From Mesorhizobium sp. ZC-5 (GTDB lineage Bacteria; Pseudomonadota; Alphaproteobacteria; Rhizobiales; Rhizobiaceae): a stretch of 64,000 nt of DNA. Each line of letters starts with the position of its first letter. The first letter of the stretch is position 1. Where the stretch lies: NCBI RefSeq assembly GCF_025753855.1, contig NZ_JAOWPT010000004.1, positions 62,001 to 126,000 on the forward strand. The letters run 5' to 3'. The notes under the pieces are model-generated. The model had not been told where the DNA came from and did no database searches. It worked only from the letters and a program-made list of their open reading frames with translations. This document shows, one piece after another, positions 8,569 through 18,780 of this stretch. Made by a program: the position numbers and the translations under genes.

Positions 8569-9396
8569 TCAATGGGCTCGTTCGATTGCACGGCGCAGGG
8601 CGACAACGTGGGTCTGGCGGTCGATGGGGTCTGTCATGCCAAGGCTTTCACAGAGCCTGCCGACGGCGTCCTGATCGAAGACGCGCTCGGGGTTGCGGCC
8701 GTCGCCGATCAGCGCGGCGGCATCCGTCATCACGAAGGGCCGTGTCTCGGTGGCGCCGATCACCGCACGGCTGACGCCACGGTCGGGATCGGTGAGAAAG
8801 GCGCCGATCGCATGAGCGAATTCGCCCGTCTTGCGGCAGCTCTTGTAGTAACCCCAGCGTGCCGAGGCTGACAGCTTCGGCACGGTTATAGAGACCAGAA
8901 GTTCGCTCTGCGCGATATCGGCTTCAAGGGCGCCGACCATGTAATTCTCCACGGCGATGGTGCGGCTGCCGCCGCTGCCGTTCAACGTCACGTCGGCACC
9001 AAGGGCGGCGAGGATCGATATCCAGTCGGCCGACGGGTCGGCATGGGTCAGGCTGCCGCCGATCGTGCCGCGGTTGCGCACCGCGCGGTAGGCGATACCG
9101 CTTGCCACACTTGCCATCGCGCCGCGCGTCACGTCGGGCACCCGGCGGTCCTCGATATCGGAATGGGAAACGCAGGCGCCGATGACGATCGCGTCGGACC
9201 GATCCTGCACACTACGGAGTTCCTCGATCGCCGTAATGTCGACGATGAGATCGGGCTGGACCAGCCGCATATTGAGCATCGGACCCAGCGACTGCCCGCC
9301 GGCGATGATCTTGGCCGAAACGCCGTCCTGCGCCAAGTACCGGATGGCGGACGCGACTTCGCTCGGCCGCGCATAGTCGAAATTGACCGGTTTCAA
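8569..9396 (-). CDS. Molybdenum hydroxylase FAD-binding medium subunit (CoxM/XdhB-like)
   Basis: FAD-carrying subunit that passes electrons from the Fe-S subunit to an acceptor. 275 aa with the FAD pyrophosphate motifs AGGQSLGPMLNMRL and TIGGSLTHADPSAD, and the C-terminal CO-dehydrogenase flavoprotein domain (KTGEFAHAIGAFL). The start is TTG at 9396, within a TTGA overlap with the stop of the large-subunit gene, and GGAGA lies 6 nt upstream. Middle gene of a large-medium-small operon. Confidence 0.9.
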   Translation of the reverse strand: MKPVNFDYARPSEVASAIRYLAQDGVSAKIIAGGQSLGPMLNMRLVQPDLIVDITAIEELRSVQDRSDAIVIGACVSHSDIEDRRVPDVTRGAMASVASGIAYRAVRNRGTIGGSLTHADPSADWISILAALGADVTLNGSGGSRTIAVENYMVGALEADIAQSELLVSITVPKLSASARWGYYKSCRKTGEFAHAIGAFLTDPDRGVSRAVIGATETRPFVMTDAAALIGDGRNPERVFDQDAVGRLCESLGMTDPIDRQTHVVALRRAIERAH

Positions 9397-11747
9397 GCCG
9401 CTTCTCCGACCTTGGCAGGATCGGTCGCGGCATTCGCGATCGCTTCGAGCACGCGGCGCGGTGTGATCGGCGAATGCAGCAGTTCGGCACCGAGGCCCTT
9501 GAGCGCGTCGTTGACGGCGTTTCCTATCGCGGCCGGCGGCGCGATCGCACCGCCCTCGCCTATGCCCTTCACGCCGAACTCGGTGTAGGGAGCAAGCGTC
9601 TCCATATGTTCGAGACGAGGCGCCGGCACCTCGGTCGGGCCAGGCAGCAGATAGTCGGCAAATGTCGAGGCAAGCGGCTGACCCGACGTATCGAAATTCA
9701 TCTCCTCGTAAAGCGCCGTACCGATTCCCTGCGCAAGCCCGCCATAGATCTGACCATCCACGACCATCGGGTTGATAAGCTTGCCGCCGTCTTCAACGAT
9801 CACATAATCGAGAATCTCGATGTCGCCGATTTCGGGATCGACTGCGACGACCGCGATGTGAGCAGCGTAGCTAAAAGTGCCGCTGTCACGCACCGGCTTG
9901 TAGCCGATCGTGGTGTCCAATCCGCGCGGGTCGACACCGGCGGGAAGATCCTGAGGGCGAAGATACCAGGTGCGTGCGACCTCCTTCAGGCTGACACGGC
10001 CGGCCGGACCGACAACAAAACCGGCCTCGAGCTTCACATCCTCGCGCTTCGCCTGCAGCAGGTGCGCCCCGATGCCCTTGGCCAGTTCGCCAAGTTCCCG
10101 GGAGGCGGTCGCAACCGCGCCGCCCGACATGACGGCGCTGCGCGAACCCCAGGTCCCAGTCGAGTAAGGGGTATATTCGGTGTCGCCGTGCACCACCTTG
10201 ATGCTGCCGGTGTCGATGCCGAGGATCTCATGAGCGATCTGAGCCATCGTGGTTTCCATGCTCTGACCGTGCGAATGTGCGCCGATCCGCAATTCCAGGC
10301 CGCCGTCCGGCGTCATGCGGGCGGTGGCCTGCTCGTGGCCGGGCACCATCGGGATGCCCCAGCCGGCATAGACAGAGGTGCCGTGGGCGCCCTGCTCGCA
10401 ATAGATCGCCTGGCCGATACCGATCAACCTGCCGCCGGGCTCCGGCCGCTGCTGCCGCGCGCGGATCGCATCGAGATCGATTGCCGCCATGGCGCGCTTC
10501 AGTGCGTCCGGATAATCGCCACTGTCGAAGTGCTTGTTGGTGATGTTGTCGAACGGCATCTGCTCCGGCCGCACCAGATTCTTCATGCGCACTTCGTGCG
10601 GTTCGATCCCGGCTTCGCGCGCAATGGCGTCGAGCACGAGTTCGAGCGCGAAGCAGACGCCGGTGCGAGCCACTCCCCTGTAAGGCAGGATCGGACACTT
10701 GTTGGTTGCGACCGACCAGGTGCGGCAGCGATACGAAGGAAAATCATAGGGACCGGGCAGGATGCTCGCCACCTGCGCAGCCTCAAGGCAAGCCGAGAAC
10801 GGATAGGATGAATAGGCTCCGGAATCGACGGTTGCCTCGCAATCGATGCCGCGCAGCCTGCCATCCCGGTCGGCATATCCGGTGATGACGTAGTGGTGTT
10901 CGCGACAGTTGGCGCCTGCCGTCAGATGCTCGCGGCGGTCCTCTATCCAGCGCACCGCGTGGCCGCAACGCATGGCGAGCCAGCCGAGGCAGACGTCTTC
11001 GGGAAGTAGTATGCCCTTGTAGCCGAAGCCGCCACCGACATCGGGCGAGACGATGCGCACCTGGCCATGTTCCAGCCCCAGGCATTCGGCAAGCCCGGTG
11101 CGCACGATGTGCGGCATCTGGCTGCCTGTATGGAGGACGAGCTGTTCCTTCCGCTTGTCCCAGAAAGCGACGGTACCGCGGCCCTCCAGCGGCGCCATGC
11201 TCTGGCGGGCGGTCGAGATGACGCGCGTCACCTTGATCGGCGCGTCGAGCGCTGCCTCGAAATTCTTGTCGACAAAGGTTTCGAGAAAAACATTGTCGCC
11301 CCACTGCTCGTGCAGCAGCGCTGAATCCGGCCTGCGCGCGGCCAGCATGTCGTGGACGGCCGGCAGTTCCTCGAGGTCGGCCTCGACCTGGGCCGCTACG
11401 TCCTCGGCCTGGGCACGCGTATCGGCCAGGCACATGGCGATCAGTTCGCCGACCTGGCGCACCTTGTCATGGGCGAGCACAGGTTGCTCGGAGGGTTTGA
11501 AGCCGGCAAGGCCGGAGACCGCCACGATCGGCCGCACCCCTTTGAGATCCTGGGCGCTAAAGACCTGGCCGCGAACGGCATCGGGAACATGGACGCCGCG
11601 CACCCTTGCGTGCGCCAACGGCGAGCGCAGGAAGGCGACGTCCTTCATGCCGGCCATGCGAATGTCGGCGACATATTCGCCTCGCCCGCGCAGAAACCGG
11701 TCGTCTTCCTTGCGCGGCAGGGATGCGCCTACGCCTTGTTCTTTCAT
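9393..11747 (-). CDS. Molybdenum hydroxylase large subunit (xanthine/aldehyde oxidase family)
   Basis: Molybdopterin-cytosine-dinucleotide-type catalytic subunit, 784 aa. Motifs include [32 protein letters not shown] in the region where form I CO dehydrogenases carry AYXCSFR, LRIGAHSHGQSMETTMAQIA, and the catalytic-Glu region GVKGIGEGGAIAPPAAIGNA. It is therefore not a CO dehydrogenase; hydroxylation of an N-heterocycle or aldehyde is more likely. GGGAG precedes ATG 11747. First gene of its operon, with an operator-like palindrome 43 bp upstream. No XdhC/CoxF-type maturation gene is adjacent. Confidence 0.92.
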   Translation of the reverse strand: MKEQGVGASLPRKEDDRFLRGRGEYVADIRMAGMKDVAFLRSPLAHARVRGVHVPDAVRGQVFSAQDLKGVRPIVAVSGLAGFKPSEQPVLAHDKVRQVGELIAMCLADTRAQAEDVAAQVEADLEELPAVHDMLAARRPDSALLHEQWGDNVFLETFVDKNFEAALDAPIKVTRVISTARQSMAPLEGRGTVAFWDKRKEQLVLHTGSQMPHIVRTGLAECLGLEHGQVRIVSPDVGGGFGYKGILLPEDVCLGWLAMRCGHAVRWIEDRREHLTAGANCREHHYVITGYADRDGRLRGIDCEATVDSGAYSSYPFSACLEAAQVASILPGPYDFPSYRCRTWSVATNKCPILPYRGVARTGVCFALELVLDAIAREAGIEPHEVRMKNLVRPEQMPFDNITNKHFDSGDYPDALKRAMAAIDLDAIRARQQRPEPGGRLIGIGQAIYCEQGAHGTSVYAGWGIPMVPGHEQATARMTPDGGLELRIGAHSHGQSMETTMAQIAHEILGIDTGSIKVVHGDTEYTPYSTGTWGSRSAVMSGGAVATASRELGELAKGIGAHLLQAKREDVKLEAGFVVGPAGRVSLKEVARTWYLRPQDLPAGVDPRGLDTTIGYKPVRDSGTFSYAAHIAVVAVDPEIGDIEILDYVIVEDGGKLINPMVVDGQIYGGLAQGIGTALYEEMNFDTSGQPLASTFADYLLPGPTEVPAPRLEHMETLAPYTEFGVKGIGEGGAIAPPAAIGNAVNDALKGLGAELLHSPITPRRVLEAIANAATDPAKVGEAA

Positions 11748-11789
11748 ACTGCTCCCGTCACTGCCGGTGCACGTTCATATCGCGATATC

Positions 11790-11805
11790 ATCTTATTTTT
11801 AGGAT
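11790..11805. promoter_or_regulatory. Operator-like palindrome, site B
   Basis: ATCTTATTTTTAGGAT: the shared core with one mismatch (TTA-N4-TAG). It is embedded in a second dyad, TATCATC (11786-11792) and GATGATA (11803-11809), a perfect 7-bp inverted repeat with 10-nt spacer. 43 bp upstream of the large-subunit start. Confidence 0.6.
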
Positions 11806-11988
11806 GATAACAAGACATGTTTCCGAATTTGCATGCGGCAAAGATGCCCACTCTCAATCCGCCGAACTCGGCGTGGAATTCAGGTCTGCGCATGATGCCA
11901 TTTTAGGCAAATGAACGCGACCAGATGCAAGTGATTCGGGGTTCGGTCACCGAAGGCTATGCCGCCTGAGAGCATTAATCTCCACCTG

Positions 11989-12006
11989 TGTATGCTTGCG
12001 TATACA
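11989..12006. promoter_or_regulatory. Imperfect palindrome upstream of the GntR/UTRA gene
   Basis: TGTATGCTTGCGTATACA, with perfect outer arms TGTAT/ATACA in an 18-bp dyad. It resembles GntR/HutC-family operators (alternating T-A around a GT...AC frame) and differs from the CTA-N4-TAG sites. Possibly the autoregulatory site of the regulator; no direct support. Confidence 0.4.
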
Positions 12007-12207
12007 GGGTGAAACAAGAAAAGTCTGAAGTCAAATCTGATTGCACTCGCCTAACTACATGAAATAGCTTAAGGTTTGTCGGCAGCGAGAGAAGATCGGA
12101 AATCCGGAAGCTGAAACCCCTTTACCAAAAAGGTGGCAGGAGTGCTCATCCTCCTAGCATATTCAGCCTATTTATCGTACATTCCAATGATGAGAAAAAT
12201 AGCAGCC

Positions 12208-12975
12208 ATGTACGATCGCAGCCGCGTGCCGATCTATGCCCAGGTCGCATCGGTGATGCGCCAGCGGATCGAGAGCGGTTTCTGGTCCGTCGGCGACAAG
12301 ATCTCCACGCTCGAGGAACTCGAAAAGGAATTCGGCGTCGCCCGGGTCACCATTCGGCAAGGCATCGAGATGTTGCGCGAGGAAGGCCTCCTCGAAGCAC
12401 AGCAGGGCCGCGGGACTTTCGTTTCCGGCCGCCCCAAGCACGACCGATGGCTGAACATCGCGACCGATTTCGAAACGATGGTTTCCTCAATCCGCGAGAA
12501 CGTGGTTCGGCGCGCGCATGTCGAGGAAAACTCGTCCCCTCCCGAGATCGGCCAGGGCGAAGGCAAGCTTGCCGACAACTACGTCTTCATTCGCAGTGTC
12601 CAGTACAACAAGAGCGAGCCGTTCTCGGTCGTCAATGTCCACCTCGCCCGGCACATCTACGAACGCGACCCGGAGCGGTTCACGCACTCGGCGGCGATCG
12701 CGATGATCTCCGAACTCGAGGATGTGACGATCACGCACGCCCACCAGACGCTTACGATCGGCGTGGCGGACCCCGAGACTGCCGAACTGCTGAAACTTGG
12801 GCTGGGTGAGCCCACAGCCGATTGTCGTCTGATCCTGGCCGACCAGAACGATGTCGCGATCTACGTCGCCAACATCCACTACCACAAAAGCTGCTTCGCG
12901 CTCCGCATGGATCTGCTGCAGAACGCCGGCCCGCGCACCGGACGCCCGATCCTGCTGCAGAAGAAGAGCGCGTAA
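12208..12975 (+). CDS. GntR family transcriptional regulator, HutC/UTRA subfamily
   Basis: N-terminal winged helix-turn-helix (PIYAQVASVMRQRIESGFW, VGDKISTLEELEKEFGVARVTIRQGIEML, EEGLLEAQQGRGTFVSG), followed by a UTRA ligand-binding domain (LADNYVFIRSVQYNKSEPFSVVNVHLA, TIGVADPETAELL). About 255 aa from ATG 12208, which gives the usual short lead before the HTH. An open frame from GTG 12133 would add a hydrophobic N-terminus unlike the family, and ATGs at 12187/12190 are also possible. Sits centrally in the catabolic island, between transcription units that share an operator-like palindrome. It is the only regulator in region 1, hence the likely regulon controller (inference). Confidence 0.85.
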   Translation: MYDRSRVPIYAQVASVMRQRIESGFWSVGDKISTLEELEKEFGVARVTIRQGIEMLREEGLLEAQQGRGTFVSGRPKHDRWLNIATDFETMVSSIRENVVRRAHVEENSSPPEIGQGEGKLADNYVFIRSVQYNKSEPFSVVNVHLARHIYERDPERFTHSAAIAMISELEDVTITHAHQTLTIGVADPETAELLKLGLGEPTADCRLILADQNDVAIYVANIHYHKSCFALRMDLLQNAGPRTGRPILLQKKSA

Positions 12976-13021
12976 AGATCAGTTAAAGGCGGGTACGGAG
13001 CATCCGACCCGCGATCGACAA

Positions 13022-13058
13022 AAAAATGGCGGAGATTCAGTCGATCTCCGCCATTTTT
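13022..13058. terminator. Bidirectional intrinsic terminator
   Basis: Perfect 15-bp stem: AAAAATGGCGGAGAT (13022-13036) pairs with ATCTCCGCCATTTTT (13044-13058) around a 7-nt loop. A-run before and T-run after make it functional both ways. It separates the rightward GntR gene from the leftward M20 gene, which converge on it. Confidence 0.92.
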
Positions 13059-13072
13059 GTTTGTTGTTTGTG

Positions 13073-14356
13073 TCAGCTCTTGGTGATCGGTTCGCCGTTG
13101 CACCAGTCATAGATACTGAGCGCCATCACCTTGATGGACGTCATGTAATCGTCGATCGAAACGTATTCGTCATTGGCGTGCATGACGGCGGTCGACCCAG
13201 GACCGAAGATCACGGTCGGCGTATTGCCATAGCTGTTGAGGAAACGCGTATCGGCCGCGCCCTGGCGACCGCTGATCTGCGGCTGCTTGCCGGTGATCTC
13301 GGTATAGGCGCTCGACACGGTGTTGACGATGGCGTGGTCACGCGGGATTTCCGAAGCCTCTGCATCGTACCCGACGAAACGAACGACCGGCGGGTGGTCC
13401 TTCATCCATTCGTCCTTGGATGCCACTTCCGCAATCTTGACGACAAGGCTCTGTTTGACGCCTTCATGGTCTTCGCTCGGCACGGTGCCGATGGAACCCT
13501 TGAGCAGCGCCGAGGCCGGGAATGCACTTGGATAATTGCCGGCCTGGAAGCTGCCGATAATGCAGGGCAAGGAATCGATGGCGCTCGGATAGAGCGGATG
13601 CTTGACCGTGGCGACACGGTGGTCTTCCAGTTCCTGCACCGCCTTGACGATCTTGTAGCCGAGCTCGATGGCGCTCACCCCGAGGTAGCGCTGCTGGATG
13701 CCGGCCGGCTTGCCCTGGATCTCGATCTCGAACCAGATGCGGCCGATGCAGGCTGGCTGCACGGAGAGGTCGCTGGTCTCGCCGGAAATACCGGCGTCTG
13801 CCTTGTAGCCGCGGATGACGGTGTCGAGCGTGCCGTGGCCGCTGACCTCCTCGTCGATGACCACGTTGATCATCACGTCGCCCTTCGGCGTGAGGCCAAG
13901 CTCCCTGAGATACTGCACAGCGAGGATGTGGCTCGCCACGCCGCTTTTCATGTCGCAGGAGCCTCGGCCATAGATGCGGCCGTTCTCGATCTTGGCCGAC
14001 CAGGGATTGTCGCTCCAGCCCTCGCCGTTGCCGACCGGGATCACGTCCGTATGGCCGTTGAGAAGCAGCGAGCGGCCTCCCCCGGTGCCCTTGAGGGTTC
14101 CAACGATGTTGGGCCGGCCTTGATAGCCGCGATCGACCGGGCGGTAGCCGGGATGTTTCTTCAACTCGTCCCAGTCGGTGTCCCACATGTCCACCTCCAG
14201 CCCGACCTTCTTCATGTAGCTGGAGACGAATTCCTGGATCGCCGCCTCGTCGCCGGTGACGCTTGGGATCGCCACCATCTTGCGCAGCAGGTCGATCGCC
14301 TCGTCTTGCGAGGCATCGATCTTGTCGATGATCTTCTTGCGGTTGGGGTCGGGCAT
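13073..14356 (-). CDS. M20 family amidohydrolase/peptidase (ArgE/DapE type)
   Basis: Zn-dependent hydrolase of N-acyl amino acids or dipeptides, 427 aa. Metal and catalytic motifs: LLNGHTDVIPVG (His ligand and Asp), GRGSCDMKSG (bridging Asp), VVIDEEVSGHGTLD (general-base Glu pair), and the final ligand His in STAVMHANDEYVS. GGAGG lies 5 nt before ATG 14356. Last gene of a five-gene leftward operon (PLP enzyme, CoA-transferase A and B, LLM oxidoreductase, this), ending at the bidirectional terminator. Substrate unknown; context suggests hydrolysis of an amide in the pathway substrate or intermediate. Confidence 0.9.
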   Translation of the reverse strand: MPDPNRKKIIDKIDASQDEAIDLLRKMVAIPSVTGDEAAIQEFVSSYMKKVGLEVDMWDTDWDELKKHPGYRPVDRGYQGRPNIVGTLKGTGGGRSLLLNGHTDVIPVGNGEGWSDNPWSAKIENGRIYGRGSCDMKSGVASHILAVQYLRELGLTPKGDVMINVVIDEEVSGHGTLDTVIRGYKADAGISGETSDLSVQPACIGRIWFEIEIQGKPAGIQQRYLGVSAIELGYKIVKAVQELEDHRVATVKHPLYPSAIDSLPCIIGSFQAGNYPSAFPASALLKGSIGTVPSEDHEGVKQSLVVKIAEVASKDEWMKDHPPVVRFVGYDAEASEIPRDHAIVNTVSSAYTEITGKQPQISGRQGAADTRFLNSYGNTPTVIFGPGSTAVMHANDEYVSIDDYMTSIKVMALSIYDWCNGEPITKS

Positions 14357-14407
14357 GGGAGCCTCCGTATTTTCTGTTCTTGCCGGTTTCTGTCAGGCAG
14401 TCGCCGC

Positions 14408-15367
14408 TCAGGCGAGCTGGCGCAAACGGGGGATGATCTCCTTGGCGATGATCTCGACCTGGTCCATCTGGTACTTGTAGGGGACGAAGATGATCTTCTG
14501 GGCACCCATCTTGATGTGTTCGCGGAGCTGTTCGACGCATTCGTCGACGGTGCCCATGACGGCGCTCTCGCGCGAGCAGTCGCTGTGCGAGGGGAAGTCC
14601 CATTCCTTGTTCAGCCAGTCGAGCATGTCGTCCTGCACCACCGCCTTCGACTTGCCGACATAGATCGGAAGCTGCGAGGCATTCATCAGCGCATCGGGAT
14701 CCTTGCCGGCTTCCGAGGCGAAGTTTCGCAGCTTGTCCCACGAACGCTTGAAGTCTTCCGGCTTGTAGAAATAGGTGAGCCAACCGTCGCCACTGACGGC
14801 GGCACGCTTCAGCACCACATCGACATAGCCGCCGATGAGCAGCGGCATGCGCGGCTGCTGGACCGGCTTGGGGTACATGACCGCCTTGGATATCTTGTGG
14901 TTCATGTATTCGCCGTCGACCGAATGCTCGGTCCAGAGACGGGTCATGATCTCGAGATTCTCGTCCATCAGCTTGCCGCGTTTCTCGAACGGAATGCCGG
15001 CCGCGTCGAACTCGCGCTTGTACCAGCCGGCGGCCATGCCCATGACCAGGCGCCCCTGCGACAGCTGGTCCATGCTGGCGAGCTGCTTGGCCAGCGCCAC
15101 TGGGTTGCGCAGCGGCAGCACCAGGATGCCGGTGCCCATCTTGATGCGCGTGGTGCGCGCGGCAATGCCGGTGAGCACTGTGAGGGAATCGATAATCGGG
15201 AAATTGGGCTCGACGCCCAGAAGCATATGATCCCAGACCCAGACGGAATCGTAGCCAAGTTCTTCGACCTTGACGCCATAATCGACCAGCCCCCTGGCGT
15301 CGGGCATGTCCGGATAGGCAACGAAATTGCGCGCGGCGATGCCGAACGTGTTGGAAAGAATGGTCAT
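14408..15367 (-). CDS. LLM class (luciferase-like) flavin/F420-dependent oxidoreductase
   Basis: Bacterial-luciferase-fold TIM-barrel oxidoreductase, 319 aa. Typical features are YDSVWVWDHMLL near residue 40, ARTTRIKMGTGILVLPLRNPVALAKQLA, GRLVMGMAAGWYKREFDAAG and PLLIGGYVDVVLKRAA. The style is that of the F420-dependent subgroup rather than FMN monooxygenases with a reductase partner, and no flavin reductase gene is nearby. It lies in the operon next to the F420 biosynthesis operon and is the best candidate consumer of F420 in the window. GGAGGA precedes ATG 15367. Choice of F420 over FMN is inference from family and context. Confidence 0.85.
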   Translation of the reverse strand: MTILSNTFGIAARNFVAYPDMPDARGLVDYGVKVEELGYDSVWVWDHMLLGVEPNFPIIDSLTVLTGIAARTTRIKMGTGILVLPLRNPVALAKQLASMDQLSQGRLVMGMAAGWYKREFDAAGIPFEKRGKLMDENLEIMTRLWTEHSVDGEYMNHKISKAVMYPKPVQQPRMPLLIGGYVDVVLKRAAVSGDGWLTYFYKPEDFKRSWDKLRNFASEAGKDPDALMNASQLPIYVGKSKAVVQDDMLDWLNKEWDFPSHSDCSRESAVMGTVDECVEQLREHIKMGAQKIIFVPYKYQMDQVEIIAKEIIPRLRQLA

Positions 15368-15390
15368 GGATGTCCTCCGGATAAAATCGG

Positions 15391-16161
15391 TCAGGCCGTG
15401 AAAAGGCGTTCGGGGTCGAGCATGCGCAAGGTGGTCAGCTCATGTTCGGTCGGTGGTTCGGTGACGGCGATCTTTTCGTCAAACACGAGCTTGAAGCCGG
15501 TATTGTCCTGGACCTCTTCGCGCGACACGCCGGGATTGAGCGCCAGCACCTTCATGCGGCGGCTTTCCCCGTCAAAGCCGAAGACTGCGAGCTCGGTGAT
15601 GACCCGGAACATGCCGCCGGAAGGCAGCCCGCTCTCGGCGCGGCTGGTGCCGCCGCGCAGAAAGCCCGGGCTGGTGATGAAATCGACCTTTTCCACGAAC
15701 CGGCGCTTCTCGTGCTTCATCGCCACGATCATGTTGGTGAGGCTCGAGATGTCGTTGCCGCCGCCGGTGCCGGGCAACCGGGTCTTCGGGGCCGCCGGGT
15801 CGCCGATATAGGAGGAGTTCAGATTGCCGAACTGGTCGATCTGGGCGCCACCCATGAAACCGACATCGACATAGCCCCGTTGCAGCAGGAGCAGCACGTC
15901 GGCGCTGCCCAGCACCATGTTGGCGCGCTTGGTGCACCGCTGGTCGTTGGTGGACGGAGGCAGTTTGCCGGGCTCCACGAAGGCACCGACGACGCCGCCC
16001 TCGAACAGGATGGTGAGGCCGGGTGCACGCAGGCGCTGAGCCAGGGTTGCGGCAAGCAGCGGCGTGCCGATGCCGGCGAAGACCACCTGCCCGTCGGTGA
16101 GCTGGCGCGATGCCAGGATCGCCAGGATTTCGGATGCTGTATGACGGACCGGCTCAGTCAT
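15391..16161 (-). CDS. CoA-transferase subunit B (glutaconate CoA-transferase GctB-like)
   Basis: Beta subunit of a family I CoA-transferase, 256 aa. Seen: VFAGIGTPLLAATLAQRL, LTILFEGGVVGAF (Glu in the position of the CoA-accepting glutamate), VDVGFMGGAQIDQFGNLNSSYIGD and RLPGTGGGNDISSL. ATG 16161 gives MTEPVRHTASEIL and overlaps the alpha-subunit stop by 8 bp; a longer frame to 16191 is unlikely. Together with subunit A it would move CoA between an acyl-CoA donor and a pathway acid. The particular acid cannot be told from sequence. Confidence 0.9.
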   Translation of the reverse strand: MTEPVRHTASEILAILASRQLTDGQVVFAGIGTPLLAATLAQRLRAPGLTILFEGGVVGAFVEPGKLPPSTNDQRCTKRANMVLGSADVLLLLQRGYVDVGFMGGAQIDQFGNLNSSYIGDPAAPKTRLPGTGGGNDISSLTNMIVAMKHEKRRFVEKVDFITSPGFLRGGTSRAESGLPSGGMFRVITELAVFGFDGESRRMKVLALNPGVSREEVQDNTGFKLVFDEKIAVTEPPTEHELTTLRMLDPERLFTA

Positions 16162-17155
16162 TGTAGATGCTCCGGCCCTTCTGGCTTGCATCCAGAAGCT
16201 CCTCCATGCCGATCAGCGCGAGGTATTCGTTCCAGGATTTCGGCGCATGGAAATACTTGTCGAGATAGGCCTGCATGCCTTCGATGGGATCCGAATTCAC
16301 CTGCGCGACATAGGCGCTCATATGCTTCATCATCGGCTCGTAAAGCCCGTAGCACTCATGCGGAGCCGATCCGTAGGGCACTTCGACAACCGCATCGACG
16401 CAGAAGAACGGGATCTTGGTCTGGTCCGGCGCGCGGCGTATCTGGTCGTTGGAGACGATGCGCTCGGTAGTTAGGATGACGCTGTTGGCCGCCATCGCGA
16501 GGTCGATGTCCATGAACTGGAGGCCGTCGATCTGCGCATTGCCATAGGCATCGCAGCGCTGCACATGGATCAGCGCCACGTCGGGGTTCAGCGCCGGCAC
16601 GAGCAGCAGCTTCTCGCCGGTGAAAGGGCAGTCGATCGCCTTCGCCTCGGGACGCTGTGCCATCACGTCGGAGCCCAGCATCGAGCGGATGGGCAGGAAC
16701 GGAACGCCCATGCCGCCGGCGCGGAAGCGCATGCCGACCGCCATGTGACTCCATTCGTCATAACGCTTGCCCTGCGTCTCGATGTGATGACGCATGACCT
16801 TGGACAGGCCCCACAGGATGCCTTGGGCAAACCAGCTGGTGATGATGTGATCGGAGATGCCCGAGCCGAACAGGATGTCGCCGTCGGTCGAGGTGATGCA
16901 ACGCGAACAGGACAAGTGCTCGCGACGCTGGCGCACCAGTTCCCAGATCATCGCCATCGGGGTGCGCGACATGGTCGAGCCACCGATGCCGACCTTCATG
17001 CCGTTCTGCACGAAGGAAGCCGCTTCTTCGAGCGACATCACCTTCTCGCGCAGGCTCCGGTCCCGCTTCGCCAGGTTTTCCCTGAGCCGCGAATACGGCT
17101 CCAACTGCGCATCAAGCACAAAGTCCTCCTTTGTGGGGGCGGATGCAGTCCTCAT
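16154..17155 (-). CDS. CoA-transferase subunit A (glutaconate CoA-transferase GctA-like)
   Basis: Alpha subunit, 333 aa. Family features: FVQNGMKVGIGGSTMSRTPMA, FRAGGMGVPFLPIRSMLGSD, ALNPDVALIHVQRCDAYGNAQI, ERIVSNDQIRRAPDQT. Starts at 17155, immediately adjacent to the stop of the PLP gene, and overlaps subunit B downstream, so the three are translationally linked. GctA-like long alpha subunits are seen with glutaconate and related dicarboxylate transferases, which fits a dicarboxylic intermediate here (inference). Confidence 0.9.
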   Translation of the reverse strand: MRTASAPTKEDFVLDAQLEPYSRLRENLAKRDRSLREKVMSLEEAASFVQNGMKVGIGGSTMSRTPMAMIWELVRQRREHLSCSRCITSTDGDILFGSGISDHIITSWFAQGILWGLSKVMRHHIETQGKRYDEWSHMAVGMRFRAGGMGVPFLPIRSMLGSDVMAQRPEAKAIDCPFTGEKLLLVPALNPDVALIHVQRCDAYGNAQIDGLQFMDIDLAMAANSVILTTERIVSNDQIRRAPDQTKIPFFCVDAVVEVPYGSAPHECYGLYEPMMKHMSAYVAQVNSDPIEGMQAYLDKYFHAPKSWNEYLALIGMEELLDASQKGRSIYND

Positions 17156-18652
<1,497 letters not shown>

Positions 18653-18709
18653 TTTTCGGCATCTCCGCTACTTGGCGGACACGCGTCGCACCAGTATTAT
18701 CAAACTATC

Positions 18710-18725
18710 ATACTAACGTTAGTAA
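18710..18725. promoter_or_regulatory. Operator-like palindrome, site C
   Basis: ATACTAACGTTAGTAA with the fully self-complementary 14-mer TACTAACGTTAGTA, the cleanest of the six sites. It sits 58 bp upstream of the PLP enzyme start and 56 bp beyond the end of fbiC, so it belongs to the PLP/CoA-transferase operon. Confidence 0.7.
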
Positions 18726-18780
18726 GACTAGGCTACACGGCGAACATTTCTCTTTCGTGGATTGTTGGAAGATCGCCGGT

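Larger units (their letters stand above)
11748..12207. other. Divergent intergenic region between molybdenum hydroxylase operon and GntR gene
   Basis: No convincing gene. AT-richer than its surroundings. It holds operator-like site B next to the leftward gene and a separate imperfect palindrome at 11989-12006 nearer the regulator gene. Promoters for both directions must lie here, but I cannot assign -35/-10 boxes with confidence. Confidence 0.6.

Noticed and set aside
9393..11747. Annotation as carbon monoxide dehydrogenase
   Set aside because: The diagnostic AYXCSFR loop is absent; the region reads PYRGVART.
12133..12207. GTG start giving a hydrophobic N-terminal extension on the GntR protein
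   Set aside because: A membrane-like leader on a GntR/UTRA protein is not expected, and the HTH begins normally after ATG 12208.
12851..15811. 986-codon open frame on the plus strand
   Set aside because: Runs antisense through the M20, LLM and CoA-transferase genes, all of which have clear family motifs and ribosome-binding sites.
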